The notes under the pieces: model-generated
The model's input: only the letters and a program-made list of their open reading frames with translations
What the model was told of the DNA's origin: nothing
The model's database searches: none
Part shown: positions 14,613 to 22,221 of the stretch, one piece after another
How positions within the stretch are numbered: position 1 is the first letter of the stretch
How the letters are laid out: every line of letters starts with the position of its first letter
Program-made: the position numbers and the translations under genes
DNA from: Bacteroidota bacterium
GTDB lineage: Bacteria; Bacteroidota; Ignavibacteria; T3Sed10-11
Length of the DNA: 23,989 bases
NCBI GenBank assembly: GCA_007128495.1
Contig: SKXH01000091.1
Coordinates: 1-23,989, forward strand
Direction: 5' to 3'

Positions 14613-15533
14613 TTATCGAATTATACGTCCGAATCTCTCCCATCGAATAGATCCGATCTTGCTGAATAAGTTTACAATAGGGATATGAGGATCCCACGAT
14701 AAATAAACGATCATCGGAGAGCCGATAAGCATATCGTCTGCAATTAAACCGAAATATCTGCTGTCAAGACTGTTATTGCGATTATCGCCCAGCCCGAACA
14801 TATAATCACGCTGGACAATATAATGATCGGCTTTTTTCCCGTTAATCTCAATCGTGCCGTCGGCGAGCATACGCGCTTCGGTTCCTTCCCTTTGAATAAA
14901 AACCTGCCATCCCTCAAAATTATCCTCCGATAGATGCAGGGTATCTCCTTCGCCGGGGATGTAGAGCGGTCCGTAGTTGTCTTCATTCCACGGTTTGCCC
15001 TTGGGGAAAATACGCGGGTCAGCTTGATTTGCCGGAAGCGGTGAACGGGCGCTCGTTCGCATATACTGCGGGCGCGGCGCTTGCTCACCGTTCACATAAA
15101 GAACACGATCACGTATCTCGACCGTATCACCCGACAATGCAACAGCACGTTTTAAATAATAATGAAACTCTTCGGGCTGGACCTCATCGCGCAAACCCGG
15201 AAATTCAAAGACGATTACATCACCCGTTCGTACATTCCGAAAACCCGGTATTGTGAGATACGGGATGCGAACATTTGTGTAAAATATATGCCGCGGTGTC
15301 GAGCCACCGTAAACAAATTTATTGACAAAAAGGAAATCACCGGCAAGAACGGTATCCTCCATTGAACCGGTCGGTACCACAAACGAGGCAAAGACAAAGC
15401 TGTTCAATATAATAAAGATACCGAATATTATGCCCGCTTCTTTTAAGAATTTCAGTACCGCTTCTTTCGGGTCTTTTGCCTTCCGCTTGTCTTTGTTTTT
15501 CAGCCGTTCACGCGGTTTCTTTTTTGATGCCAT
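14613..15533 (-). CDS. lepB: Signal peptidase I, copy 1, with Lys/Arg-rich cytoplasmic N-terminus
   Basis: The protein has 306 aa. The start is the ATG at 15533 (MASKKK), preceded by AAGGAG 11 nt upstream; an open frame to 15605 runs into the end of lepA and is not needed. A highly basic stretch (residues 4-20) precedes one membrane segment (about 33-51), and the active-site boxes are complete: VVPTGSMEDT (Ser57), GDFLFVNKFVYG, GDVIVFEFPG, YYLKRAVALSGD (Lys128) and LGDNRNNSLDSRYFG. It lies 22 bp after lepA. Both copies seem active, so they may divide substrates; this is inference. Confidence 0.95.
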   Translation of the reverse strand: MASKKKPRERLKNKDKRKAKDPKEAVLKFLKEAGIIFGIFIILNSFVFASFVVPTGSMEDTVLAGDFLFVNKFVYGGSTPRHIFYTNVRIPYLTIPGFRNVRTGDVIVFEFPGLRDEVQPEEFHYYLKRAVALSGDTVEIRDRVLYVNGEQAPRPQYMRTSARSPLPANQADPRIFPKGKPWNEDNYGPLYIPGEGDTLHLSEDNFEGWQVFIQREGTEARMLADGTIEINGKKADHYIVQRDYMFGLGDNRNNSLDSRYFGLIADDMLIGSPMIVYLSWDPHIPIVNLFSKIGSIRWERFGRIIR

Positions 15534-15555
15534 GTATATGACGACTCCTTCAATA

Positions 15556-17349
15556 TTATTGTTCCATCGAAAGGACGGCAAGAAACGCCTCCTGAGGCAC
15601 TTCAATGCGGCCCACCTGTTTCATTCTGCGCTTTCCTTCCTTCTGTTTTTCCAGCAGCTTTCGTTTTCGTGTAATATCGCCGCCGTAACATTTTGCTGTC
15701 ACGTTCTTTCGCAACGGACGAACCGTCTCGCGCGCAATAACTTTGTTTCCGATAGCCGCCTGTATGATAACCTCAAACTGTTGTTTGGGAATCAACTCCT
15801 TTAACCTGCTGCTCAACCTTCTTCCCCAGACATACGATTTATCACGATGAACGATTGACGATAACGCGTCAACCGGATCGCCGTTGAGTAAGATATCGAG
15901 TTTAATGAGATCCGACTCACGATAATCGAGGTAATCATAGTCGAACGATGCATAGCCGCGCGAGACAGATTTCAGCTTATCATAAAAATCAAAAATAATC
16001 TCGGATAACGGAAGTTCAAAATGTAAGTTAGCGCGCTGCGGATCAAGATATAGCGTATTTTTATATACACCGCGCCGCTCCATACATAATTGCATAAGGT
16101 TACCGACATACTCCGAGGGTGTTATGATCTCGGCGCGTATAAACGGTTCTTCTATGTGATTAATCGATCCTGCAGAGGGCATACTTGCAGGATTGTCAAT
16201 GTGCAATTCCTCACCACTGGTCAGCACGACCTTATATTCAACATTCGGAACGGTGGTAATTATTGTTTGATCATATTCGCGGTCGAGCCGTTCCTGAATG
16301 ATCTCCATGTGCAGCAAACCGAGAAAGCCGCAGCGGAAACCGAACCCGAGCGCTGTCGAGGTTTCGGGTTCATAGACGAGCGATGCATCGTTCATTTGTA
16401 GTTTTTCAAGCGAGTCGCGTAGCCCTTCAAAATCCTCCATATTGGCGGGATATACACCGCTGAAGACCATCGGTTTCACCTCTTTATAACCCGGCAACGG
16501 TACTTTCGCCTTATTGTTCAACACGGTAATCGTATCGCCAACCTTTGCTTCCCGTACATCTTTTATTCCGGGAATTAAATATCCCACCTCACCTGCTTTC
16601 AAAACACCGGTCTTCTTCTTCGTCCGTTGTAATGTTCCAATCTCCTCAGCTTCAAACTTTTTATCGTTATGGAAGAGCATCATATCATCATTCTCTTTGA
16701 ACTCGCCATCAAAGACGCGTATATAACAAATTGTGCCGCGATACATATCAAAAACCGAATCAAATATCAACGCCCGTGCAGGAGCATCGACACTGCCTTT
16801 CGGCGGTGGTACACGGCGAACGACGGTCTCGAGTAAATCATCCACACCGATATTCGATTTTGCGCTCACTTCAAGGATTTCATCGTCGGTACACCCCATC
16901 AATTCTTTAAGCTGGGCACGAACGGAATCGATTTCAGCATTCGGGAGATCGACCTTATTGATGACCGGTATTATCTCAAGATCGGCTTCAAGGGCGAGAT
17001 AAAAATTGCTGATCGTTTGCGCTTCTACACCCTGCGAGGCATCGACAACCAGCAGTGCCCCTTCACAGGCATTAAGCGATCTGGATACCTCGTATGTAAA
17101 ATCGACGTGGCCCGGTGTGTCTATAAGGTTCAACATATAATCAATACCGTTGTTTGCGCGGTACGTCATTTTTATCGCGTGCATTTTTATGGTGATACCG
17201 CGCTCCCGCTCAAGCGGATTATCATCAAGGATCTGATCCATCATCTCCCGTTCGGTGATCGTACCGGTCCGTTCAAGAAAACGATCTGCAAGTGTGGACT
17301 TCCCGTGATCTATGTGTGCAATTATACAAAAGTTACGAATATTCTTCAT
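15556..17349 (-). CDS. lepA: Elongation factor 4 (LepA), ribosome back-translocating GTPase
   Basis: The protein has 597 aa, as usual for LepA. GTPase motifs are in order: AHIDHGKST (G1), RGITIK (G2), DTPGH (G3), NKVD (G4) and SAKSNIG (G5). The LepA-specific C-terminal domain ends with TAKCYGGDITRKRKLLEKQK and RRMKQVGRIEVPQEAFLAVL. I chose the ATG at 17349 (MKNIRNF), matching the conserved LepA N-terminus; a TTG at 17361 would add four residues and has no SD. LepA acts on stalled or mistranslocated ribosomes. The gene heads a run of closely spaced minus genes (lepB, lepB, hemW, DUF2723, methyltransferase, GT4). lepA-lepB and lepA-hemW adjacency are both common in bacteria. Confidence 0.97.
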   Translation of the reverse strand: MKNIRNFCIIAHIDHGKSTLADRFLERTGTITEREMMDQILDDNPLERERGITIKMHAIKMTYRANNGIDYMLNLIDTPGHVDFTYEVSRSLNACEGALLVVDASQGVEAQTISNFYLALEADLEIIPVINKVDLPNAEIDSVRAQLKELMGCTDDEILEVSAKSNIGVDDLLETVVRRVPPPKGSVDAPARALIFDSVFDMYRGTICYIRVFDGEFKENDDMMLFHNDKKFEAEEIGTLQRTKKKTGVLKAGEVGYLIPGIKDVREAKVGDTITVLNNKAKVPLPGYKEVKPMVFSGVYPANMEDFEGLRDSLEKLQMNDASLVYEPETSTALGFGFRCGFLGLLHMEIIQERLDREYDQTIITTVPNVEYKVVLTSGEELHIDNPASMPSAGSINHIEEPFIRAEIITPSEYVGNLMQLCMERRGVYKNTLYLDPQRANLHFELPLSEIIFDFYDKLKSVSRGYASFDYDYLDYRESDLIKLDILLNGDPVDALSSIVHRDKSYVWGRRLSSRLKELIPKQQFEVIIQAAIGNKVIARETVRPLRKNVTAKCYGGDITRKRKLLEKQKEGKRRMKQVGRIEVPQEAFLAVLSMEQ

Positions 17350-17367
17350 CTCTGCAATCAACCAATC

Positions 17368-17397
17368 AAAAAAAATGCCTGCCGTACCGGGACAGGC
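17368..17397 (-). terminator. Terminator-like hairpin directly in front of lepA
   Basis: On the minus strand GCCTG (17397-17393) pairs with CAGGC (17381-17377). Two further C-G pairs form after a one-base bulge, around a loop of about 6 nt, followed by eight Ts (17375-17368). The last T is only 18 nt before the lepA ATG. It may end transcription from the flavoprotein genes, or act as a leader attenuator of lepA. Confidence 0.65.
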
Positions 17398-17671
17398 GCT
17401 GTGTAAATTCCGTAAATATTTAATATACGACTTATAGGGGTGATTTTCAAGGAATTATGATACGAGGTTAAGCAGACCTGATAATACAACTTGTAACCCC
17501 ACACACCAGTGTAGGGCGTTATTGGTTACTTATAAACCTCTATTTTTGGCTGGAACTTCTTGAGTCTTCCCGCTCTGGCGAGCGGGGTTACATGGATGCT
17601 CTCGAATGACTCCTGTAACCCCACCTATCAGTGCCGTAGCGAAAAGCGGTGTAGCATCACCAGTTCCTCCA
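17398..17671. repeat. Intergenic hairpin array with repeated TGTAACCCC
   Basis: This stretch between the flavoprotein stop and the lepA leader shows no gene. TGTAACCCC occurs at 17492-17500 and 17614-17622, and its complement GGGGTTACA at 17584-17592. GGGGTTACA-T-GGA pairs with TCC-TGTAACCCC (17584-17622) in a 12-bp stem with one bulge, and CCCGCTC-TGGC-GAGCGGG (17569-17586) forms an overlapping hairpin. The direct copies share about 17 of 22 positions when extended to ACACCAGTG and CTATCAGTG. No T-tract follows, so these are not standard terminators. Confidence 0.55.
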
Positions 17672-18859
17672 TCATACAACTTTACCCGACGACCAATTTT
17701 CTATCCACTTCACCTTATCCTGATATTGTTCCTTATCGGGCGCTTTGCGTTTCATCTGAGGATTAGGCATCTCGAAAAACGAACCCTCGCCTTTGATTGC
17801 CTCCGCTCCGCCGACTTCTATATAGCAGTATCCCTTCCCGTCAAATTCCCCGGCGATTGATTCACCTCGTACATCTGCTGCGATTTGCTGTGCTGCAATT
17901 GTACCGTGCGATGCGGCAAAAACACCTGCTTTTGGCAATACGAGCGGTACATCTGGTTTGTGACGTCCCAGAAGGGGGACAACAGTATTATCTCCGACAG
18001 CATACACCGGAATGGTTCCCTCTCCGGTATTGACTTTCATGGTTTTAGGATCAACCGGTATCCAACCACCCGCATTAATGAGTTCCGCATCCCGTATCAC
18101 CTTCGGTGCCTGATGAGGAGGAATCGCGATCAACAGGTCATAGTTTTTTTCACTTCCATCATTAAAAACTATTCGCCGGCTTTTATCATCGATCGATTCG
18201 GTTTTTTTCAGCGGATGGTATTCGATGTTACGACTTTCAATCAATGAACGGATGTATGTACTCATTTCAGGACCTGCAGTGGCCATTGGACCGGGTTCTA
18301 CGGTATATATGCTTAAATTAATTTGTTGGCGAAGTTTGTGCCGCTTGAAGTAGTCATCGAGCATCAACGCCGCTTCATACGGAGCTGGCGGACACTTGAT
18401 CGGCATTCGCGGGATGAGTAATACAATTTCACCTTTCTTAAAATCGTGGAGTACTTTCTGTAATTCGACCGCATCGTCCATAGTATAAAATGAATGTGCT
18501 GCACGGTCGAGTCCGGGAATTGCCCCCATGTTGACATCAGCGCCGAGGGCTATAATAAAATAATCACCGTTGACCTCCCCTTGACTTGTGAATACAACAC
18601 CATTTTTTATATTTATCTTCTGTATGTCGGCTTGAATAAATTCAACATTCTCCGGGAGGAGATTTTCCCTGTTACTTGTTACATCATCCGGCTCCTTTTC
18701 GCCCAGTATAATCCAGGTTTTTGTCGCGCCGACTGCAAAGTGAGGCGATCTATCAATGAGTACGATTCTATGTTCATCCGGCAGGAGTGACCGCAACGTA
18801 TGAGCAGCGGCGATTCCGCCAAATCCTCCACCAAGAATGAGAGTAGTAGTAGATTGCAT
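17672..18859 (-). CDS. FAD-dependent pyridine-nucleotide-disulfide-type oxidoreductase, sulfide:quinone/FCSD-like
   Basis: The protein has 395 aa. It begins with an FAD-binding TLILGGGFGG (6-15), has a central segment IVLLIPRMPIKCPPAPYEAA (145-164) and the second FAD motif IPVYAVGDNT (283-292). The CPPAPYEAA box resembles that around the redox Cys of flavocytochrome c sulfide dehydrogenase and SQR-like enzymes. Only two cysteines exist, Cys156 and Cys345 (GYCYIEVGG), in keeping with a Cys pair at the flavin. No signal peptide or membrane segment is evident; SQR-type proteins can be monotopic. Sulfide, polysulfide or NADH oxidation with quinone reduction is plausible but not decided. A clear SD (AAGGAG) precedes the ATG by 7 nt. 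It starts 22 bp after the reductase gene and is the last of that group. Confidence 0.8.
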   Translation of the reverse strand: MQSTTTLILGGGFGGIAAAHTLRSLLPDEHRIVLIDRSPHFAVGATKTWIILGEKEPDDVTSNRENLLPENVEFIQADIQKINIKNGVVFTSQGEVNGDYFIIALGADVNMGAIPGLDRAAHSFYTMDDAVELQKVLHDFKKGEIVLLIPRMPIKCPPAPYEAALMLDDYFKRHKLRQQINLSIYTVEPGPMATAGPEMSTYIRSLIESRNIEYHPLKKTESIDDKSRRIVFNDGSEKNYDLLIAIPPHQAPKVIRDAELINAGGWIPVDPKTMKVNTGEGTIPVYAVGDNTVVPLLGRHKPDVPLVLPKAGVFAASHGTIAAQQIAADVRGESIAGEFDGKGYCYIEVGGAEAIKGEGSFFEMPNPQMKRKAPDKEQYQDKVKWIENWSSGKVV

Positions 18860-18881
18860 GTGTCAACTCCTTGATTTTAAT

Positions 18882-19835
18882 TTATTTTCCAAACCGCAAC
18901 CATTTCCACCGTATCGAGCGTTTTGCTATGTCGTCCAGTGTATATTTTTTGCCTGCGGCGATTGCTTCTGCTGCATAAATACCGCTCCTGACGGCGGGCC
19001 CGATCCCTTCTCCCATATCTACCGTCGCAAGGGCCGCGGCATCACCGATTATATAAGCATTTCCACGTCGAAGTTTGCTTTCTTTATTTCTGAGATAATA
19101 ACTATGACCTTTCGGTTTGAAATCATATCCTGTTACCAGACCTTTCTCATCCAATTTGCGTACCAATATATCCCAATGGCGCTTTATTGAGTCGTTTTGT
19201 TTTTTCAAACCGTACTCTTTTCCTCCGACACCAATATTTATGTAACCGTTCGCTTTCGGTACGTACCATGCATAGCCGGGCAGTTTATTCTCCATAAACC
19301 ATAAATAACAATTTGGATCGGTATATTCATAGGGGACCTCTTCTTCCTGGGTTACGATGAGATTTTCATCGAGACGCGATTCGGATTTATTAAAAAATGT
19401 CTTATATACCGGACATGTTGTTCCTCCCGCACCGACAATGTGATTGCATGAATACGCACCATCGATTATAAACGATCCGTTTCTCCGTTCAATTTGTTTG
19501 ACGTTGTGCGTAATCACCGGAGCTCGCGATCGTTGTAACAACCAATTATCGAATTCATACCTGCGTATAGAATACTGGAGTGTCGGCACCTTAAATTTGA
19601 TACCGCGAAAGGTAATATACATTTTCTTTAAAGGGATGATTCCGTGCGGGTAATCCGGGGGACTCGTATTGAGATCATCAAGAACCTCAGGAGTTATCCA
19701 TCCTGCACAAAGTTTATCCCTCGGAAAAACTGCGCGGTCAAGGACGAGGCAATCCACATTATGTTGCCTGAGCTTCCCGGCGCAAGCGGAACCGGCAGGA
19801 CCTCCGCCTATTATGATAACTTCAGAATGTTCCAT
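18882..19835 (-). CDS. Geranylgeranyl-reductase-family FAD oxidoreductase, short form
   Basis: The protein has 317 aa. It starts VIIIGGGPAGSACAGKLR (FAD dinucleotide motif, 10-15), has the substrate-site signature DKLCAGWITPEVL in place of the usual C-G-G-x-L/T-P, a central YAWYVPKANGYINIGVGG, and the second FAD motif IIGDAAALATVDMGEGIGPA. These place it with digeranylgeranylglycerolipid/geranylgeranyl reductases and FixC-like flavoproteins, which reduce isolated double bonds in isoprenoid chains. The family usually has about 370-430 residues; here the C-terminal helical region after the GD motif is only about 40 residues long. The frame ends cleanly, and the next gene's SD follows at once, so a recent frameshift is unlikely. 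It lies between CFA synthase and the SQR-like gene. Confidence 0.82.
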   Translation of the reverse strand: MEHSEVIIIGGGPAGSACAGKLRQHNVDCLVLDRAVFPRDKLCAGWITPEVLDDLNTSPPDYPHGIIPLKKMYITFRGIKFKVPTLQYSIRRYEFDNWLLQRSRAPVITHNVKQIERRNGSFIIDGAYSCNHIVGAGGTTCPVYKTFFNKSESRLDENLIVTQEEEVPYEYTDPNCYLWFMENKLPGYAWYVPKANGYINIGVGGKEYGLKKQNDSIKRHWDILVRKLDEKGLVTGYDFKPKGHSYYLRNKESKLRRGNAYIIGDAAALATVDMGEGIGPAVRSGIYAAEAIAAGKKYTLDDIAKRSIRWKWLRFGK

Positions 19836-19922
19836 ATACCGAAGAAAGTCAAAATCATTTGAGTGTTTAAGCGAATTCTTTTGAAACTACACTTGACGCT
19901 CAATTGCTTATTCCATTACACA

Positions 19923-19946
19923 CAAGCTCCTGCTTGCGGGATTACA
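19923..19946. repeat. Hairpin CAAGC-TCCT-GCTTG followed by CGGGATTACA
   Basis: Read on the minus strand this is TGTAATCCCGC followed by a small hairpin, closely like TGTAACCCCGC plus hairpin at 17592-17569 (17 of 24 positions by eye). It sits in the 126-bp gap between the CFA synthase stop and the reductase start. No T-tract follows. Confidence 0.4.
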
Positions 19947-19961
19947 AATTATCGGGAGTTG

Positions 19962-21083
19962 TTAATTAACCCTGCAACACGGCTGTGGAGTTCCGGGTTT
20001 CGTCATCACAATCTGCCACAACTGTGTATTGCGTGCACGGAATCCGCCGGCGGAGCTGAGCAAATAGAAACGCCACATCCTGTAAAATCGTTCATCATAA
20101 TTATGTTTCAGATCATCCCATGCATTTTCGAAATTTGAGTGCCAGGCCATGAGTGTTTTATCGTAATCCGGACCGAAGTTATGCCAATCTTCCATAACGA
20201 ACAATCCTTCCATTGCCGAACCGAGTTGCGATATAGAAGGCAGCATCCCGCCCGGAAATATATATTTCTCTGTCCAGGGATTTGTCGTTGTGACGCTTTT
20301 ATTACCACCGATAGTATGAACAAATGCAATACCATCCTTCTTCAAACACCGGTCGACTACTTTCATATAGGTGCGGTAATTCCGGTAACCGACGTGTTCC
20401 ATAATGCCGATGGAAACAACAGCATCATACGTGTCCGATACATCGCGGTAATCCTGTAAGCGTAACTCTACGGGCAATCCTTTACATAATTCTTTACCGA
20501 GTTCAACTTGTTCTTTGGATATATTTACCCCAACAACATGCGCGCCGTATTTTTCTGCTGCATATTTTGCAAAACTTCCCCATCCGCATCCTAACTCGAG
20601 AATACGCATTTCCGGCTTGGCGTTAATTTTTTTACATACAAGATCAAGTTTGGCTTCCTGAGCATCGTTTAGGTTATCGGCATTTTTCCAGTAAGCACAG
20701 GTATAATTCAATCGTTCATCGAGCATGGCACGATAGAGATCGTTTCCAAGATCATAATGCTGCTTGGCAACCCGATGGGAACGCGACCGTATTTGTAAGT
20801 TGAATAACATTGACCGCAAATAGTGCAACTTTATCCACCAGCTTCCTCTAACTTTTTTCTCGAGATCGGCTCTCTGAATTTTAGCTATAAATTCGTCGAG
20901 TGCATCGCAATCCCACCAGCCATCCATATATGATTCGCCGAGGCCGAGTGCTGCATCACGCAAAACTCGATTATATAATCTGTTATCGTGTACTTGAATA
21001 TCCCAGGGTTGATTACCGTTGATTTCGATGTCTGCTTCGGAAAACAGATTCCGGACGATGAGTTCAGCGGTTTGTTTAGCCAT
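19962..21083 (-). CDS. cfa: Cyclopropane-fatty-acyl-phospholipid synthase family protein
   Basis: The protein has 373 aa. The start is the ATG at 21083 (MAKQTAEL) with a textbook SD (AGGAGGA) 3 nt away; a longer open frame to 21227 would run into the EamA gene. The SAM motif is ILELGCGWGSFA (161-172). All catalytic residues known from E. coli Cfa can be placed with a constant offset of ten: Cys129 (YTCAYW), Glu229 (IMEHVG), His256 (VHTIGG) and Tyr307 (HNFGPDYD). The enzyme adds a methylene from SAM across cis double bonds of phospholipid acyl chains at the inner membrane. It lies 85 bp after the EamA gene and 126 bp before the reductase. The close match to Cfa makes cyclopropanation likely, but CFA-like enzymes can also give methyl-branched products. 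Confidence 0.95.
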   Translation of the reverse strand: MAKQTAELIVRNLFSEADIEINGNQPWDIQVHDNRLYNRVLRDAALGLGESYMDGWWDCDALDEFIAKIQRADLEKKVRGSWWIKLHYLRSMLFNLQIRSRSHRVAKQHYDLGNDLYRAMLDERLNYTCAYWKNADNLNDAQEAKLDLVCKKINAKPEMRILELGCGWGSFAKYAAEKYGAHVVGVNISKEQVELGKELCKGLPVELRLQDYRDVSDTYDAVVSIGIMEHVGYRNYRTYMKVVDRCLKKDGIAFVHTIGGNKSVTTTNPWTEKYIFPGGMLPSISQLGSAMEGLFVMEDWHNFGPDYDKTLMAWHSNFENAWDDLKHNYDERFYRMWRFYLLSSAGGFRARNTQLWQIVMTKPGTPQPCCRVN

Positions 21084-21168
21084 TTTTCCTCCTATCTGAA
21101 TATTGAGAGGTGAAATGCCTTTTAGAGAAAACTCATATATATAATGATACAAAAAGTTATTGCCAATT

Positions 21169-22029
21169 TCACTTCTCCTTTCCGTATATGGAAAGTGTGA
21201 TTCCTCCGAGGGTGAGAACACCAGCAAGGATCAAACGGAGGGTAATGCTTTCAGAGAGCAATATAACTCCCCCAAATGCAGCTATAACCGGAACAGATAA
21301 TTGAATGATCGCTGCACGAGTTCTTGTTAATCCTCGCAATGCCGAATACCAAATTATATATCCTATACCGGAAGTCACCGCGCCGGATATAACCGCCCAT
21401 ATAAATCCGGCAGTGGTTATATGAAGTTGCGGAAGAAATACTAAGCCGGCCATAATAGCAAACGGCACAGTTCTGATAAAGTTATCGGTAGTAACCGCTG
21501 CCGGAAGTTTATTACCGCGCCCCCGCAATGAATAGACCCCCCAGCCGATACCGGCAACCGCCATTAAGCCGGAACTATGCAACGAAGGAGACTCTATACC
21601 CGGCCATATCAAATAAACCAGTCCGCCCATTGCCAGGAACAATCCAATATATTGGATAGGACGCGGCCGTTCGCCTTTTGCGAGACCGGTCAACAACATA
21701 GTAAGCTGTACAACACCGAAAAGTATAAGAGCGCCTATTCCGGCGTCGAGATCGATGTATGCAAATGAAAATGCGAACGCATAGAGAAATAACATCAAGG
21801 CCGACGTCCAGCTTCCATTATATTCCGGATTTTTCCTGTATCCCGATAGAACAAGTATCAACCAGAGGGCTGCTGCACCGGAAATAAGCCGGATTACAGA
21901 AAAACTGCTCGCATCAATAACCTCCTCCCGTAACGCGAGGCGACAGATTATTGAATTCGAAGCAAACGCTATCAGCGCTGCGATTGAAAAAATAACGGTA
22001 CGGTAAGTATTCGATTCATCCTGTATCAT
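21169..22029 (-). CDS. EamA/DMT-family permease
   Basis: The protein has 286 aa with about ten hydrophobic segments in two related halves, the layout of the EamA (RhaT/YdcZ-type) drug/metabolite transporters. Segments include VIFSIAALIAFASNSIICRLAL, LILFGVVQLTMLLTGL, IGLFLAMGGLVYLIWPG, and in the second half MAGLVFLPQL, WAVISGAVTSGIGYIIWYSAL and LILAGVLTLGGITLSIYG. The motif ...ALRGLTRTRAAIIQLSVPVIAAFGG is typical of the end of the second EamA domain. The substrate is unknown; members export amino acids, nucleosides or lipid-linked groups. It is the first of the minus genes in this block, 85 bp before the CFA synthase. Confidence 0.9.
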   Translation of the reverse strand: MIQDESNTYRTVIFSIAALIAFASNSIICRLALREEVIDASSFSVIRLISGAAALWLILVLSGYRKNPEYNGSWTSALMLFLYAFAFSFAYIDLDAGIGALILFGVVQLTMLLTGLAKGERPRPIQYIGLFLAMGGLVYLIWPGIESPSLHSSGLMAVAGIGWGVYSLRGRGNKLPAAVTTDNFIRTVPFAIMAGLVFLPQLHITTAGFIWAVISGAVTSGIGYIIWYSALRGLTRTRAAIIQLSVPVIAAFGGVILLSESITLRLILAGVLTLGGITLSIYGKEK

Positions 22030-22065
22030 ATCAACTTTTCGCTATTTCGGCAATTCCATTGGTAT

Positions 22066-22083
22066 AATTCACCGGAGTGAATT
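22066..22083. promoter_or_regulatory. Inverted repeat AATTCAC-CGGA-GTGAATT upstream of the EamA gene
   Basis: A perfect 7-bp inverted repeat with a 4-nt centre, 37 bp upstream of the EamA start. On the plus strand it is followed by a run of six Ts, so it would look like a terminator, but no plus-strand gene precedes it. An operator for the EamA/CFA group or a boundary element toward htrA is possible. Confidence 0.35.
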
Positions 22084-22138
22084 TTTTCTTTTGAAAAATT
22101 ATATGAGTTTCTATTCAGTGAAATACCATTATAACAAT

Positions 22139-22164
22139 ATTTTATTAATAATAAAATTTTATTA
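22139..22164. promoter_or_regulatory. Overlapping AT-only palindromes upstream of htrA
   Basis: ATTTTATTA-A-TAATAAAAT (22139-22157) overlaps TAATAAAATTTTATTA (22149-22164), both perfectly symmetric. They lie about 60-80 bp upstream of the protease start. AT-rich DNA produces such symmetry easily, so this may be an UP-like element or chance. Confidence 0.3.
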
Positions 22165-22221
22165 TTTTTATAGCAAAAATAGATATGAATTTTAACAGAA
22201 ACTGATATGGGAGGTAATAAT

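Noticed and set aside
15534..15605. N-terminal extension of the first lepB
   Set aside because: It would overlap the end of lepA, whereas the ATG at 15533 has an SD and gives the expected basic N-terminus and membrane segment.
21084..21227. 48-residue N-terminal extension of the CFA synthase
   Set aside because: It overlaps the EamA gene, and a strong AGGAGGA sits directly before the ATG at 21083.
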